DNA of 64,000 nt from Chrysaora quinquecirrha (Eukaryota > Cnidaria > Scyphozoa > Semaeostomeae > Pelagiidae): the NCBI GenBank assembly GCA_014526335.1, contig JACTAT010000032.1, positions 10,174,152-10,238,151 on the forward strand, read 5' to 3'. Both the position numbers and the translations under genes were made by a program. Every line of letters starts with the position of its first letter. The first letter of the stretch is position 1. Below are positions 36,930-48,800 of this stretch, piece by piece. The notes beneath the pieces are model-generated. The model did not search any database and was not told the origin of the DNA. It worked only from the letters and a program-made list of their open reading frames with translations.

Positions 36930-37950
36930 GCCGTTAGGAGTTAAAGTATTCGCGAGAAAAATGAGGTATTCCTCCTTGGCTCTACGAACACCTGCATTTG
37001 TGTGGTGATGATAGTAGTTGCGGTGGTGGTCATGGCGTCTTGTGTGTTGTTTGTTATGGGTTTGAGTTTGGACTGGACTAGGCATTGTTTGAGGTTGGGT
37101 TGTTTGTGGTAGCATAACATGGGTGGTTCAGAGAATGAAATTTGTACAATCTTCAGATGTTTGTAGAAGGTGTTTGTGCTTATGAAGTATGGATTGAAGT
37201 TGTGGAAGGGCTTGGTCAAGTAATTCTCTTAGTCAAGTAATTTTTTAGTTCTTCGGTACGTTTGTTAAAAGTATCTTCTGTAGAGCAAATTCGTCTGAGT
37301 CACAAGGCTAAACTGTATGGTATAGATGCTTTGGTATGTTTAGGATGGCATGAAGTGTTGAGTGTGTGTCTGTGGGTTTAACGTAAAGGTCTGTAGAAAT
37401 CTGATTGTCTTTGTGTGACTGCAAAGTCAAGAACGTGAAGAGTGTCTGATGAAATTTCGGAGGTGAATTTGATGCTTTCATGGATGGCGTTGAGTTGATT
37501 GATGATGGTCGTGAGCGTGTAGTTGCCGTGGGTCCTAATCAAAAAATATCATCTATGTTTCTCCGCCAGACAAGAGGCTTAGTGTGGAGATTTTGAGTGT
37601 GTCTGTTTCTAGTTTGCCCATGAACAGGTTAGCGTATGGTGGGGCCATGCGCGTGCCCATGGCAGTACGGTTTTTGTAGGTAAAAATTGTCGTTAAATAA
37701 AAATTTAGTGTTCTGTAGGATAATTTGTATAAGGTCACAAATAGTATCAGTGGGTGGTGTCTTGTTGCATTTTCTGTCTAGGTATTTTCTGCATGCTGGG
37801 ATGCCGTCAGAGTGAGGAATGTTGGTGTACAGTGAAGAAACGTCAAGAGTGACTAAAAGTGTGTTATCTGGAAGGTTACCTAGTAAACTTTCAGCATAAT
37901 TTTTCTTATTTATCATGCTTTGGTTTGGAAAACGATATTGTTATAAATTA
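36930..37950 (-). mobile_element. Penelope-like retroelement (PLE2), decayed RT fragment
   Basis: Minus strand: LVTLDVSSLYTNIPHSDGI near 37.85 kb, then in a second frame TAMGTRMAPPYANLFMGKLE near 37.67-37.61 kb, then an IDD-type motif and KPTDTH near 37.4 kb, and PPMLCYHKQPNLKQ near 37.1 kb, which matches the post-RT region of PLEs. Frames change at least three times. The 5' side is missing beyond LLGNLPDNT and the GIY-YIG domain is not seen. Confidence 0.8.
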
Positions 37951-38105
37951 TCGTTCTCCAAACCAAATCAAATGCGATTTCATAAATAATTACATTTAGT
38001 TGCCTTAGCCCCATGGAAAGCAGAAATATCCACCGCAAAAAAGGAAATTTTCTGTTTTATGGCTAATCAGATAAATAACAAAAATTATGCTGAAAGTTTA
38101 CAAAA
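37921..38105. repeat. Hairpin and small inverted copy of PLE2 edge
   Basis: TTTGGTTTGGAAAACGATA at about 37919 is inverted as TATCGTTCTCCAAACCAAA ending near 37970. Further out, the plus-strand text aaaaattatgctgaaagttt near 38080-38100 repeats the opposite strand of PLE2 near 37900-37880. The PLE2 edge therefore has a partial head-to-head copy. Confidence 0.65.
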
Positions 38106-38578
38106 ACCATTCTCTTTTTTGAAAACAAAAACATACAAATCAGATGAAGACGCTTTTGGATCAGCAATATTCGGCTAGTAGTTACTGGCAATACAAAAAA
38201 ACCGCCAGCGTAAGTTTTGCCTGTAAACTTTATTATTTTTCACGAAAAGCGCTAAAAGTTTTTAAATAAAACGAATATCTTGATCATGACGCCTGAGATA
38301 TTTGAGAGAACCACAATTTGTGCTAAGGGCGTCTTCCCGAAAGCTTTTTTAAAGCCCATTGGCAAGTTTCATTGTTCTAAGGTGAGAGCAGATGGGTTCA
38401 ACAGTTTTGACTGCTGGTTTAAGGTGGGTTAGTGCTGAGTTCAGGTGGGTTCAGTTGGGTTCAGCTGGGTTTAACTTTTATAAGTTACGTAAGAAGACAA
38501 GTGAAACGTGGACAGTACTCAGTGAAAGAGAGCTGTGGAAGAGAAGCTGGTGAATGTTCGTGCACCAGGTGCTGGGGT

Positions 38579-39701
38579 CAGTGGCGTAGCCAGGGTCTTG
38601 GCTTTGGGGGGGCAAAGGAAGAAAAATTTTGGGGGGTCCGGGGGCTTGCCCCCGGAAAAATTTTTGATACCTTGCCCTTCTAAAAGTCGTAAAACGACCC
38701 TTGATAAACGACCCTATAACGACCCTTGGCAGGCTTTGAAGCGGAGAAAAATACCGGATAATTCTTGCTTTTCACAATAATTTCATGACAACAGACCTTC
38801 AATCTTCGTGCAGCGTCTATTGCTATGCCAGGGAAAAATTGTTCTTAGATCATGCAAACACAAAATTTGTTACGAAGCTTTTTTAGTATGAAAACATGGA
38901 AATATCTCAAACTAATTAATCAGAGACACACAAGACTAGGGGGTCCGGGGTATGCTCCCCGGGAAAAATTCATTTTTAACCTCTAGAATTGCATAGATTG
39001 CATGATTTTTTGCTTGCCTGGCATACATACTGGATGTAACATACTGGATATCCGAAGACATCTCACCTCACCTGTTTGTTGGAAACACTTGCTTTCTTGT
39101 TGATGTAGAACATTCCAGCCAAGAATACTTATTATAAACGATGAAAATTTTCATTCTACGTTTATCTACTAGAAACATGCCTTGTGTTGTCTGATCTTTC
39201 GCTTATTCTACTAATTTTCTCGTGTTTTTGCCTTTTCGTTCTATTTTGTTTTATTTCATACGATTTCAACAAGGAGAGAAAAGAGATTGACCTTTAGACT
39301 TTTCACTACAGCAACAATACGCAAGGGAGGTCTTTTGAATAAACATTATATCTGTCCGACGGGATTGTAAAAACACAAGAAAGATCGGTACTTTAAGAAC
39401 CCTTCACACATCGAGACCTATTGCAACAAGAGGGGCGTGTGGGTTGAACAATAATAAACACGTGGCATTAATTGCCACATAATAATAGTAGTAGAACACT
39501 TTCCTGGAACCGAGCAGGTGAGGTGGGATGATATCTCTAGCTACTCTTTTTCGACATTGAAAATATTTATTGCCCAACGGTCGTTAGAATTTCTCTTACC
39601 CCCACTGATTTTACTGCAGAAATGGACTTTTCTGAAACACCATCTTTTCATCGATTGGGGGGGCGGTGGCCCCCCCTTGCCCCCCCTTGGCTACGCTACT
39701 G
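38579..39701. mobile_element. Non-autonomous hAT-like transposon
   Basis: 1123 bp with inverted ends CAGTGGCGTAGCCAGG / CAGTAGCGTAGCCAAGG and an exact 8-bp target duplication GCTGGGGT at 38571-38578 and 39702-39709. An 8-bp duplication and CAG-start ends fit the hAT superfamily. G-runs and the hairpin GTCCGGGGGCTTGCCCCCGG lie near the left end, and a related hairpin recurs near 38940-38962. There is no transposase frame. Confidence 0.88.
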
Positions 39702-39709
39702 GCTGGGGT

Positions 39710-42430
39710 ACGTAAGTCAGAGAGTAAAAGGGCCAGGGGTACATGGCCTATGAATGAGTGGGGATGTGCAACCCAGACTTGCAGACCCACCCACTTATAA
39801 TGTAGACACAGAATGGGCACAGAATGGTTACTAACAAGCGGAATAGAAGAGTAATGAGTCTGTATAAGCCATATTATTGCTTGAAATTGCACTACAAACA
39901 TCATCGATGTGATATTAACATTATTTGGACTGAAATAAAGTGAGATTTGTCAAGATTCCTCAATTTCCCACCCTGTTATAATGGGGATTTGGGCTAAATC
40001 ATACCTATAGAGAATTTCAGGGTCAAAAACCCTACCCATATGGGTAGCACATTTCCAAAATTATACTATGTTCCCCACCCCCAAAGGGAAAAAAGGTAAA
40101 GTAGATATCAACAGTAGATCTCTTTACAACATTACCCTATATAGAGATTTCCACCTGCAAAAAAATTATTGAACCTTGGATATTTCTTGTGTGCTTGATG
40201 GTGGCATAGTGTTACAGAGGTGTGGTCTCTGTCAACCATGTTTGAGTCAACAATCCAGAGAGGGGTGCATGGATAAAGAAAGGGGTAAGGTCCCCGATTG
40301 CAAGCATCCATGTCCAGGTGTGAAATATTCAATAGTGCTTTACTGCCAGGGTTTAAGTTGTAATTTGTAACATTTCTGAGTCTTTTCTGGGGAGAGTGCA
40401 TATATTGCACTTCAATTATTGCATGTATAAAATTCCAGTTGACTCACACTGAAATATTTAGATGCCATGAATTGGTATTTTTCTTTTCTTTTTTTCTTTA
40501 CTTTATCTAATTTTCCTTTTCTTTTTCCTTCTTTAGTTAGAAACTCGTCTCTCTAAATTCAGTTAATTGGCTATTTCAACTGGGCCCTTAGTGATATTAA
40601 TAAACAAATCAAAATTTTTTTATATCTATTTCTGGCAGTAAACAATTTTTCATGCTTCCACTATGGATAATTGGATAACTTATTCTCACTATCTCATTTA
40701 TCCTATTTATCTCATAGCCAGGCTTTCACAAGCACATCTTACCTTCATGCTTTTCCAATGGCTGTGCTTCATCTGAAGGAAAGAAAAACTTGTGTAAGTC
40801 AGGAATGCTGACACTCTCTGAAAACAAAACTAAAGAAAAAAGTGTTGTTGTGTTGGCTTTGAAAAAATTGTGGTGTTTAGCTCTAGCCCCAGAGATTATC
40901 AAATTTTCAATGCCTTTATTGATTTTTTACTTTTCATTTTTTGGATTCATGTTTTACTTTAAAACATGGGTTGGAGTGCAGTTTAGTGGACATCATTCCC
41001 AGGAAAACAAGGCTATAAACGGTTGTTGGGTTAGGGAAGGGTTTAGGGTTAGGATTGGGTTTTAAGGTTGAGTGTTTTGGAAGTGTATGTATGTGATTCC
41101 CTTGGAATTAAAAGCAAATGTCTTTCCAGAGGTGTCAGCTAAACTGCATCTGTACCAAAACATTTCTGAATGAAAATAACCGCATGGAGGGGTTCAAATG
41201 TGTTGAAAAGAGGCTAGACCAGAAAAGTAGACAACACACAACACATCATAGCATCAAAAATTGTAACTTTCTGTAGGATTGGTGAATTGGGCAAGAATGG
41301 AAGAATTTTGGAAAAAACTGAATATAATGCAAAAGTCTGCTTCGAAAGCAAAATAGTTATAAATTTGATTATCTGACTCCCCATTTATCCTGACTTTGAT
41401 TATCGGTCTCTCGACAATTTTCAACTATGAAATCATTTATCCAGCAAATATTCTTTTTTTCTTTGTGCAAACATCAACAAAATATCACACAGAAACGATC
41501 ATATTATCAGTAAATATCTTGGAATTGAATATCTCAGGTCTACTTCTCAGATTTTTATTTCTGAGATCTTCAATAACTAGATCTTGATTTTGGATCTTTG
41601 ATCTTGAATCATGAATAAAAAATTATACCATCCCGTGAGAAAACTGGCAAAAAGACCTCTACTCTGCATCCAAATTTTTTTCCAAAGTTTTAAGGAAAGT
41701 TATTCACCTCACTTAAATTGAATTCAATTGAATTGAAGTGTGGTGAGTTAAACCAATCACACTGCATTGAGTCCAGTGAGTTAAATAAAGGTAGGACTAA
41801 TATTTATTTCTGATAAACTTCATGAACCAATTGTAATACAGAAGCAAATGTAAGCATTATTCTTGAATATCTCCATGGAGATCAGTGCATCCTATAGGGA
41901 TGGGAATACACTTTGATGCCCTATCTGTTCTCTTAAACAGCCATAGGGTTTCTCTATAGGCAGTTTTCATCAAAGCCGAAAAACTAGAAAAATTGCTCAG
42001 ATTGTCAAAGAAGGTCAAAAAACTTGCAGAAAATTCTTTTAGTGTCTATAAATTCTTTTTTCATAGTTTCTGGCAATTTTGCATGATTCACCTCACACTG
42101 ATACCCTGTTCTTCTCTTGGCAGATATTTTAAGTTGCGTAAAGCTGTGTTTCAAAAATTTGTTAAAAATATAATTTCATGCCACAGAAGATTGCAAATTA
42201 AAAAAAAAACTGGTAGGGAAATTAATAGAGAATCCAGTGGTTTTTTCTGCAGAATTTTTGGAGCTGTCATTTGGAGTTCCCCGTTATGTTGACTCCGTAT
42301 CCTGAACTCAATCCTGAACCGAGTCCTGGATCGAAACCTGAACCAAGCAGTAGAATCAATACAAGAACCTAGGTACCTAATAAACTTTATGGATGAGAAA
42401 TTTTATATATCTAGTTTGATATCATACCGA
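39710..42430. other. Intergenic stretch, no gene seen
   Basis: Many short frames, none with domains or convincing splice context. A short telomere-like run (ttaggg, tttaggg, ttagg) lies near 41030-41053 and is too short to count as telomeric sequence. Confidence 0.45.
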
Positions 42431-42709
42431 TCAGTTTTGAACGTCTTCCACTGTGTCATATCGCTGTAATTGTCGAAGATGGTGCAGAAGTTCGCTGATT
42501 GTTGCAGAACTGTCTCTGATTATCCATTTATTTAGCAATGCTTGAACAGGGTCTTTTTCTTGGTGGAGACAATTTTCTTCTTGAAAGGTGAAGCGAAGTT
42601 GGGCGGCTAATGATCTCCAATCTTTTCCAGCTGCAAATTTTGTTCTAAGATGTGATGACAGCAGTTCGAACACATGAACTGGAAGCTTTTCTACTTCCAC
42701 CTTTTCCAT
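42431..42709 (-). CDS. Small death-domain protein, MyD88-like
   Basis: A 92-codon frame starting ATGG with G at -3 and ending in TGA. Nearly the whole protein is a death-fold domain: HVFELLSSHLRTKF, DWRSLAAQLRFTFQEE, DPVQALLNKWIIRDSSATIS, ELLHHLRQLQRYDTVEDV. The pattern DW..LA, DP...LL..W, R..AT...LL..L..L.R.D matches MyD88/IRAK-type death domains, which join Toll/IL-1 receptor signalling by helix-helix contacts. No TIR or kinase follows in frame. It may be a true death-domain-only adaptor or the first exon of a longer gene, although no donor before the stop looks good. It is on the same strand as the LRR-ZU5 gene 12 kb away. Confidence 0.75.
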   Translation of the reverse strand: MEKVEVEKLPVHVFELLSSHLRTKFAAGKDWRSLAAQLRFTFQEENCLHQEKDPVQALLNKWIIRDSSATISELLHHLRQLQRYDTVEDVQN

Positions 42710-43335
42710 TTCTGCTATCCAATAATATCTATTGCTGAAAATTTACAATTTTCCATTCGCAAAACATGGCGCCTGTTCATTCTGTCACTCCTTTGACTTG
42801 ATTTTGCGAGCTCTCCCCCTCACTCTCCCTTTGCCTTGCGGATGATTGATGGACTGAAGGATTACTGACTACCAAAAAAAAAGTTCAATGAGTTTAAATG
42901 ACGGAACGGAATATGGAATAATTGGATGACGGAACAACGGACTGGAGATGACGGAACGATAGAGTGATGAAATAAATAAAAAGTTAAAGCTAGTATTGGA
43001 CTTTTCAATACGAAGACTTATTCTTAAATGCATAAAGTTTGTAAGAAATAGAACCGCTAAAAGGATTTTTAATTTTATGTTGTGATAATAATATTTCATG
43101 CAATTAACCCTATATTCTACCTGCAATCTTTAACGAATTATATCGAGAATTGTACAATTTTCTCCAAAATTAACAATTCCATGGCAATAAAAATGTTTTC
43201 ACTAACCCCCTTCCCCCTTTCAAGAAATGTCGTCTTTAATGTTGAGGACAATTATTAATACATCCGAGGGCATGTTCTAAGGCAGATTTTCTCTTAACAA
43301 ATTTTTGTTGCAAGAATTATGACAACAATCAAATA

Positions 43336-43692
43336 CTGGGTGGCCCAGAAAGATGTACAGCTCTATGCATAGATACATTACTAACATGTGGAAGCTGTAG
43401 AACCCAGTTATTTACAAAAAGAATGTTTTTTAATCTCGACTTTAATTGAATATCTGAGAATATCTGAGACTGGAATCATTATAGCAAATTTGTTGAGTTG
43501 AAACTGATTTTAAGAAAAAAAATATTCTTTTTGAAATTTAAATGCCTTAACGGTCTCATAGAGGTATGTACAAGATCTCAAAATCTAAGTTAATCTTTCA
43601 GACGTAAAACTACGTAATTAATTTGGTTCCTCAACTCACACAGTAATAAATGCATCTCTGCAAAGAGTGATACATCTTTTTGGGCCACCCGG
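43336..43692. mobile_element. Tc1/mariner-type MITE
   Basis: 357 bp flanked by TA (43334-43335 and 43693-43694). Inverted ends read CTGGGTGGCCCAGAAAGATG and, on the reverse strand at the other end, CCGGGTGGCCCAAAAAGATG. There is no transposase. Confidence 0.85.
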
Positions 43693-43747
43693 TATAACAG
43701 ATCATACTGTTTGTTTAATGTGTCAAATATTTTGTTAAATAATGCAG

Positions 43748-44002
43748 TTAAGCGAAGTCACCATAGTCATCATCATCTTCTTCGTCAAATTCATTAACAA
43801 TATCTTGATCTGTGTTCTCACAAGTCTTGACACAGCTGCACATCTCTGTACACTCCATAGAAGGTGTAGAACCTTTACACGGGCACCTTCTTGAGTTGCA
43901 CTTTCCTTTGCATTTGCACTTAGTTAGCTGCAGCAGGTCTGGTGGCATAGCTGGTTGACTGGAAGCAATAGGCAACCATTTTTCATTATCTAATCCAGCC
44001 AT
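43748..44002 (-). pseudogene. PIN/CXC repeat family: C-terminal CXC motif segment
   Basis: The segment carries LTKCKCKGKCNSRRCPCK and CTEMCSCVKTCEN, a tesmin/TSO1-like CXC arrangement that usually binds zinc or DNA, followed by an acidic tail and a stop. The upstream part of the family (44024-45507) is in the same frame but separated by one TGA near 44020, so this block is the C-terminus of that gene and not a separate protein. The 84-residue frame could also be translated alone from the ATG at 44002. Confidence 0.7.
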
Positions 44003-44023
44003 ACTTTTTTTTGTGAAAAGATA

Positions 44024-45511
44024 TCACCTTGCATCTGGTAGTGACTTTGATTTATCCATGTAAACAAAACTTACAAAACATGCTATGTTTTCTGCATAAA
44101 TTTCGTCAAGATTTGGTGTGATGCCAAAGATCTTCCACTCATTGCAGTCCTCTGAGCCATGCAAACTTTCCTTTGCCAGCAAAGGGCCCATGAGTATCAC
44201 ATCCAGAAATCGCGTGAAGTGCCAATAATGCTTTTGATCGACCTTCCCCAAGAGCTGCATGCATTTTTCCTATGTGAAAGATCTTTGTTATTGATTTCAT
44301 TCTTGTTTCGTAGCAAAGATCCTGAGCATAGTACAGGCATAACACAAGAAGGTCTGTGTCTGGAGAGACAATGACAATCTCTCCATTTACTTCCGCTGAT
44401 TCTGTGAAATCAATTTCATGCCAGATCAACATTGTATCTGCTTCATCGTGATTGAAAACAATAGAAGATTCATGTTGGACATTGTCCCCACTTCTGACAT
44501 ACCTTAACTTGTTTTCTTGCAAGGAATGAGCTCATTGCTTATCATCAAGCTTTGCGGATAGTCACATAGCTCGTAGTTACAAGTTATCTGCTTTTCATCA
44601 ATTTGTTGTGATGATCTGGAAAGAATGAGAAACTTTGCAAAAAGGTTTCTTTCTAACTTGAGATGCTTTTCAGGAGTGCTTTTCGTACCTTTCTTAGCAA
44701 AAGCAGAAGTGAATGTAGCAATTTTGTTTTTTGAAATAGTTGCCCACAAAGACTTTTTAGGATATTTCACCAATCTCTCTTTCTCGAATGCTTCCAAGCT
44801 GGTTTTTCCTTCTGCAGTAACATTCACAATATCTTGGACAAATCTCTCTTCAACAACCGCATTTGTCACCATATTTCTGAGGATCCCACAATCATCACTT
44901 GAAAAAGGATTCATATGTTCTTATATCGTGCTTTTGATTCTCTTTACCCGTTCTGCTTGTTTTGATATCTGGGAAGATATAAGATTGTGGTGATGTTTAG
45001 GAACCGGGTGTCTCTCTTGAAGTTCACTGCAAAGCCGATTGATAATTGGTGCAGCAACTAAAAACGATTTCTTGCATTTTCATTGTTTGCGATGCCCCTT
45101 AATCCTCTATGAACCTTAAGAACCTTGTTTTCTTGCTCGCCAGCGTGATCAACGCCAATTGCAGTGAAGGGCAGATCATTCTTTACGACTGAAAACTCTC
45201 CATCGGCCAGTGCTTGCCAAACAGGAGGGTCGGATTCTTGCAAGGCATATTGTGATGCAACGTAGTATGGCATCATTCGCATGTATTTTGTCCTGTTAGT
45301 GGAGTGGTAGTCAACAGCCAATTTTTCACAGGATTCTAAATGCAACTGCCAATCTTGTGATCTTGAAGCAAAAACGAATTCATGACCTCTTTCGACCATC
45401 TGCATGTAATTCATCAGATATTTCACCATGTTATTTTTCAAGCGTCCATCAATAAATGACTGAAGCTTTACAGAAAGTTGAAGGTGGAAGTTTGTCAGAG
45501 GCTCCATCCTT
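44024..45511 (-). pseudogene. PIN/CXC repeat family: central PIN/XPG-like core, broken
   Basis: Segments in order: MMPYYVASQYALQE, VVKNDLPFTAIGVDHAGEQE (45.3-45.1 kb), then NPFSSDDCG and ERNLFAKFLILSRSS (44.9-44.6 kb), then FNHDEADTMLIWHEID, IVSPDTDLLVLCLYYAQDL and LHAISGCDTHGPFAGKGK (44.5-44.15 kb). HDEADT, SPDTD and SGCDT are acidic motifs in the order expected for a PIN/XPG-like metal-dependent nuclease fold. I recall large multicopy families of this type in cnidarians and other invertebrates, with no agreed function. At least three frame changes separate the segments, so this copy is decayed. The upstream edge is cut by the copia element. Confidence 0.68.
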
Positions 45512-45523
45512 TCTTTATTAAAA

Positions 45524-45779
45524 TGTGAGAATTATGAGAGTAAACTTATACGCCACGAAAGATCGTGAGAAACTAGTTTAAGGATAACATATTTATGATA
45601 ACATATAACTAAATCAGCGAACACAAAATTAACTCTAGAATCAACTCTAGGCCAAGATCGAACAGAACTCAACTAGTAAACAAGCCAATAAATCAAGTTG
45701 AAATTTGACAGTTGTATTGTCCTTAAAATAAACGCATTGTTCTTCATAATTTACGTAGCAAAGTCCAATATTTCTAACA
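45524..45779 (-). repeat. Copia 3' LTR
   Basis: On the minus strand it starts TGTTAGAAATATTGG and ends TTCTCACA. It is identical to the 5' LTR except one base near its start. Confidence 0.94.
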
Positions 45780-45793
45780 CTCCCACTCGGAAA
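45780..45793 (-). other. Copia polypurine tract
   Basis: The minus strand reads ATTTCCGAGTGGGAG directly before the 3' LTR, a purine-rich run in the expected place. Confidence 0.65.
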
Positions 45794-45869
45794 TTAATGA
45801 AGAACCAAAAAATAAAACGATGATTTCAGTTTCTATATACAGTGCTGAAGTCCATTCAGTCTTCGATAC

Positions 45870-48800
45870 TCAAATTGCGTTAGCAACTCCCATTAGACCT
45901 CTGAACTTTTGGAATTTGATTTTTCCTAACGGTTTCGTCAAAGTATCTGCGATCATCTCTTCTGTAGGACAATACTTCAAAGCAATTTCCATATTGTCTA
46001 TTTTCTCTCGAATGAAATGATACTTAATATCAATATGCTTTGTACGCGAGTGATACTTTGGATTTCTGCATAAAGCTATTGCTCCTTGATTATCTTCGTT
46101 GATAACAGTTGGTTGTCTTTGAAGAAAATTCAAATCATTCAGCAATGTGCGTAACCATAATGCTTCTTGTAATGCCAAGTTTGCTGCGATATATTCAGCT
46201 TCGGTTGATGATAAAGCTATTATCGGTTGTTTCTTGCTTGCCCAGCTTATTATTCCACCACACACAAAGAATGCATAACCTGATTGTGATTTTCTTCCGT
46301 TTGGATTTGTTCCCCAATCTGCATCTACATAACCTTTGATTTCAATACTTTGTTCCTTTGAACCATCAAACTTAATTCCATGATCAATAGTTCCTTTGAT
46401 ATAACGGAGAATTCTTTTCGCTGCTACCCAGTGTTCATTACTTGGATTCGAAGAAAATTGATTAACAGACCCTAATGCCTGCGCAATATCAGGTCGAGTT
46501 CCTGTCACAGCATACGTTAGACTTCCAATCAACGCTTGATACTTGATTTTATCAATAGCATTACCTTCATTTGGTACCAATTTTAGATTTTGTGCTTGAG
46601 GAGTTGAGACTTCTTTGCAATTTTCCATACCAAATTTCTTTAACAGATTCGTCAAATACTTTGTTTGGTGTAAAAGCATCTGCTTTTTGCTTCTGTCTCT
46701 CTGAATTTGTATTCCCAAACAATAATGAGCTTCACCAAGATCCTTTGTGTTGAATCGATTCTGTAACGATTTCTTCTCTGCATTTAACATCTGTATGTTA
46801 TTAGCTGCAATCAGCAAATCATCAACATACACAGCAATATAAACAAAATTTGCTCCCACTCGTTTCATATACAAACACGAGTCAGCTTTAGATTGTTTAT
46901 AGCCAGAGTCTTTCAAAAATTGATCAATGGTATCAAACCAACATCTTGAAGCTTGTTTCAGTCCGTATAGACTCTTGTTTAGTTTACAAACCAAGTTTCC
47001 TTTTCCTTCTTCGATGTAACCCTCAGGCTGCTTCATATATATCTCTTCCTTCAAATCTCCATTGAGAAAAGCTGTGGAAACGTCCATTTGATGGAGTTCC
47101 AAATCAAGCTGATTAACGATAGCCAGGAGTGTTCTAATTGACGTGTATCTTGCAACTGGCGAAAAAGTCTCTTCGTAGTCAATTCCAGCTTCTTGAGTGA
47201 ATCCCCATGCAACTAAGCGAGCTTTATGTCGTTCTACACTACCATCAGCAATGTATTCAACCTTGAATACCCACTTCGAATCAACGATATTTCGATCTTT
47301 CGGAGGCTCTACAAGCGTCCATGTTTTGTGCTCAGTGAGAGACGAAAATTCACTGTCCAATGCTTGTTTCCACTCAGATCTTTCTGTTGAGTTTAATGCT
47401 TCTTCTGGGGTTCTTGGTTCTCCCATAACATCATCAGCACAACTATATGATGCGTTTGCAATTTCCCACCAATCACCTGTAATTGCCCCATCTCTTTCTG
47501 GTGGTCTTCTTGTGCGCTCTGATCTTCGAGGTAGTTCTCTTTCTTCAATGACATTTTCATTCTGACCTTCTCTATCTTCAATCTCATCACGGTTTTCTTG
47601 ATTTTCATTCTCATCATCCTCTTCATCTTTCATTTCATAGCTTGTTGAAATCAATTCAGGATGAGACTTGACTTTCGACTTATCAATACGATTATCGAAA
47701 TCATTTTCAAAGAATGTTACATCTCTGGATAAATGAATTCTTCTTGATTCTGGATCCCAAAGTCGATACCCTTTGCTGTTAATGCAATAACCAACAAAAA
47801 TACATTTTGATGATTTTGAGTCCCATTTTCTTCTTGTTTCCTTGGGTATGTGCATGTAGGCTTTGCACCCAAAAACACGAAAGTTTGACACATTCGGTTT
47901 GCTTCCTAAAAAGCATTGATAGGGTGTTATTTCTTCTACAGCTTTAGTAGGACTTCTGTTTCTCAATACGACTGCTGTTAATGCTGCCTCTGCCCAGAAT
48001 TCATCTGTCAATCCAGCTCCATAAATCATTGATCTTGCTGATTCTTGTATAGTTCTATTCATTCTCTCGGCAACCCCATTTTGCTCAGGTGTCCTTGGAA
48101 TAGAAAACTGTCGTTGGATGCCTTTACTTTTGAGGTAATCACTAAACACCTTTGAGGTGTACTCACCACCATTGTCAGATCGTAAGATCTTGATGGTCTT
48201 TCCAGTTACATTCCTCACCATTGCTTCATACTCTTGAAATTTACTGAAAACTTCACTTTTATTACGCATGAAATAAATCGCTGTGAACCTTGATTTGTCA
48301 TCAATGAAGGTGACAAAGTAGCTGTTGCCTCCAAGACTTTTACTTTGCATCGGGCCACAAACATCAGTATGAACCAGATCCAGTATTTCTGTTGCCCTAG
48401 TTGCTTCTTCCTTTGGAAAAGAACTTCTCTTCTGTTTCCCTTTCAAGCAACCATCACAAGCTTCTTCATCTTTGTTTTCACCAGACTTAATATTCATCCC
48501 ATCAACAAGATTCTTTTTCTGCAGCATTCTTAAACTGTTATTGTTCAGATGCCCATACCTCTGATGCCAAATTTCTTCTGGAATTTCTCTTACTGCACTG
48601 TTAGCATCATGTGACCTGTCATTCATGGCAATTGTATCCAATGTATATAACTTCCCATTCAGCTTTCCTGAACCAAGTATACTTGCTTTTTCATTGAGAA
48701 TCACACACTTATCTTTTTCAAAAGACATGGTTAAACCTTTCCTTGTGACTGCACTCACTGAAAACAGATTCTTTGCCAAGGCAGGTACATATAGCACATC

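Noticed and set aside
36941..37219. Thr/His-rich minus-strand frames near 37.1 kb
   Set aside because: They are out-of-frame readings of decayed PLE2; only the PPMLCYHKQPNLKQ part is element-derived coding text.
41028..41055. Telomere-like TTAGGG copies
   Set aside because: Only about three imperfect copies; too short to argue for a telomere or fusion site.
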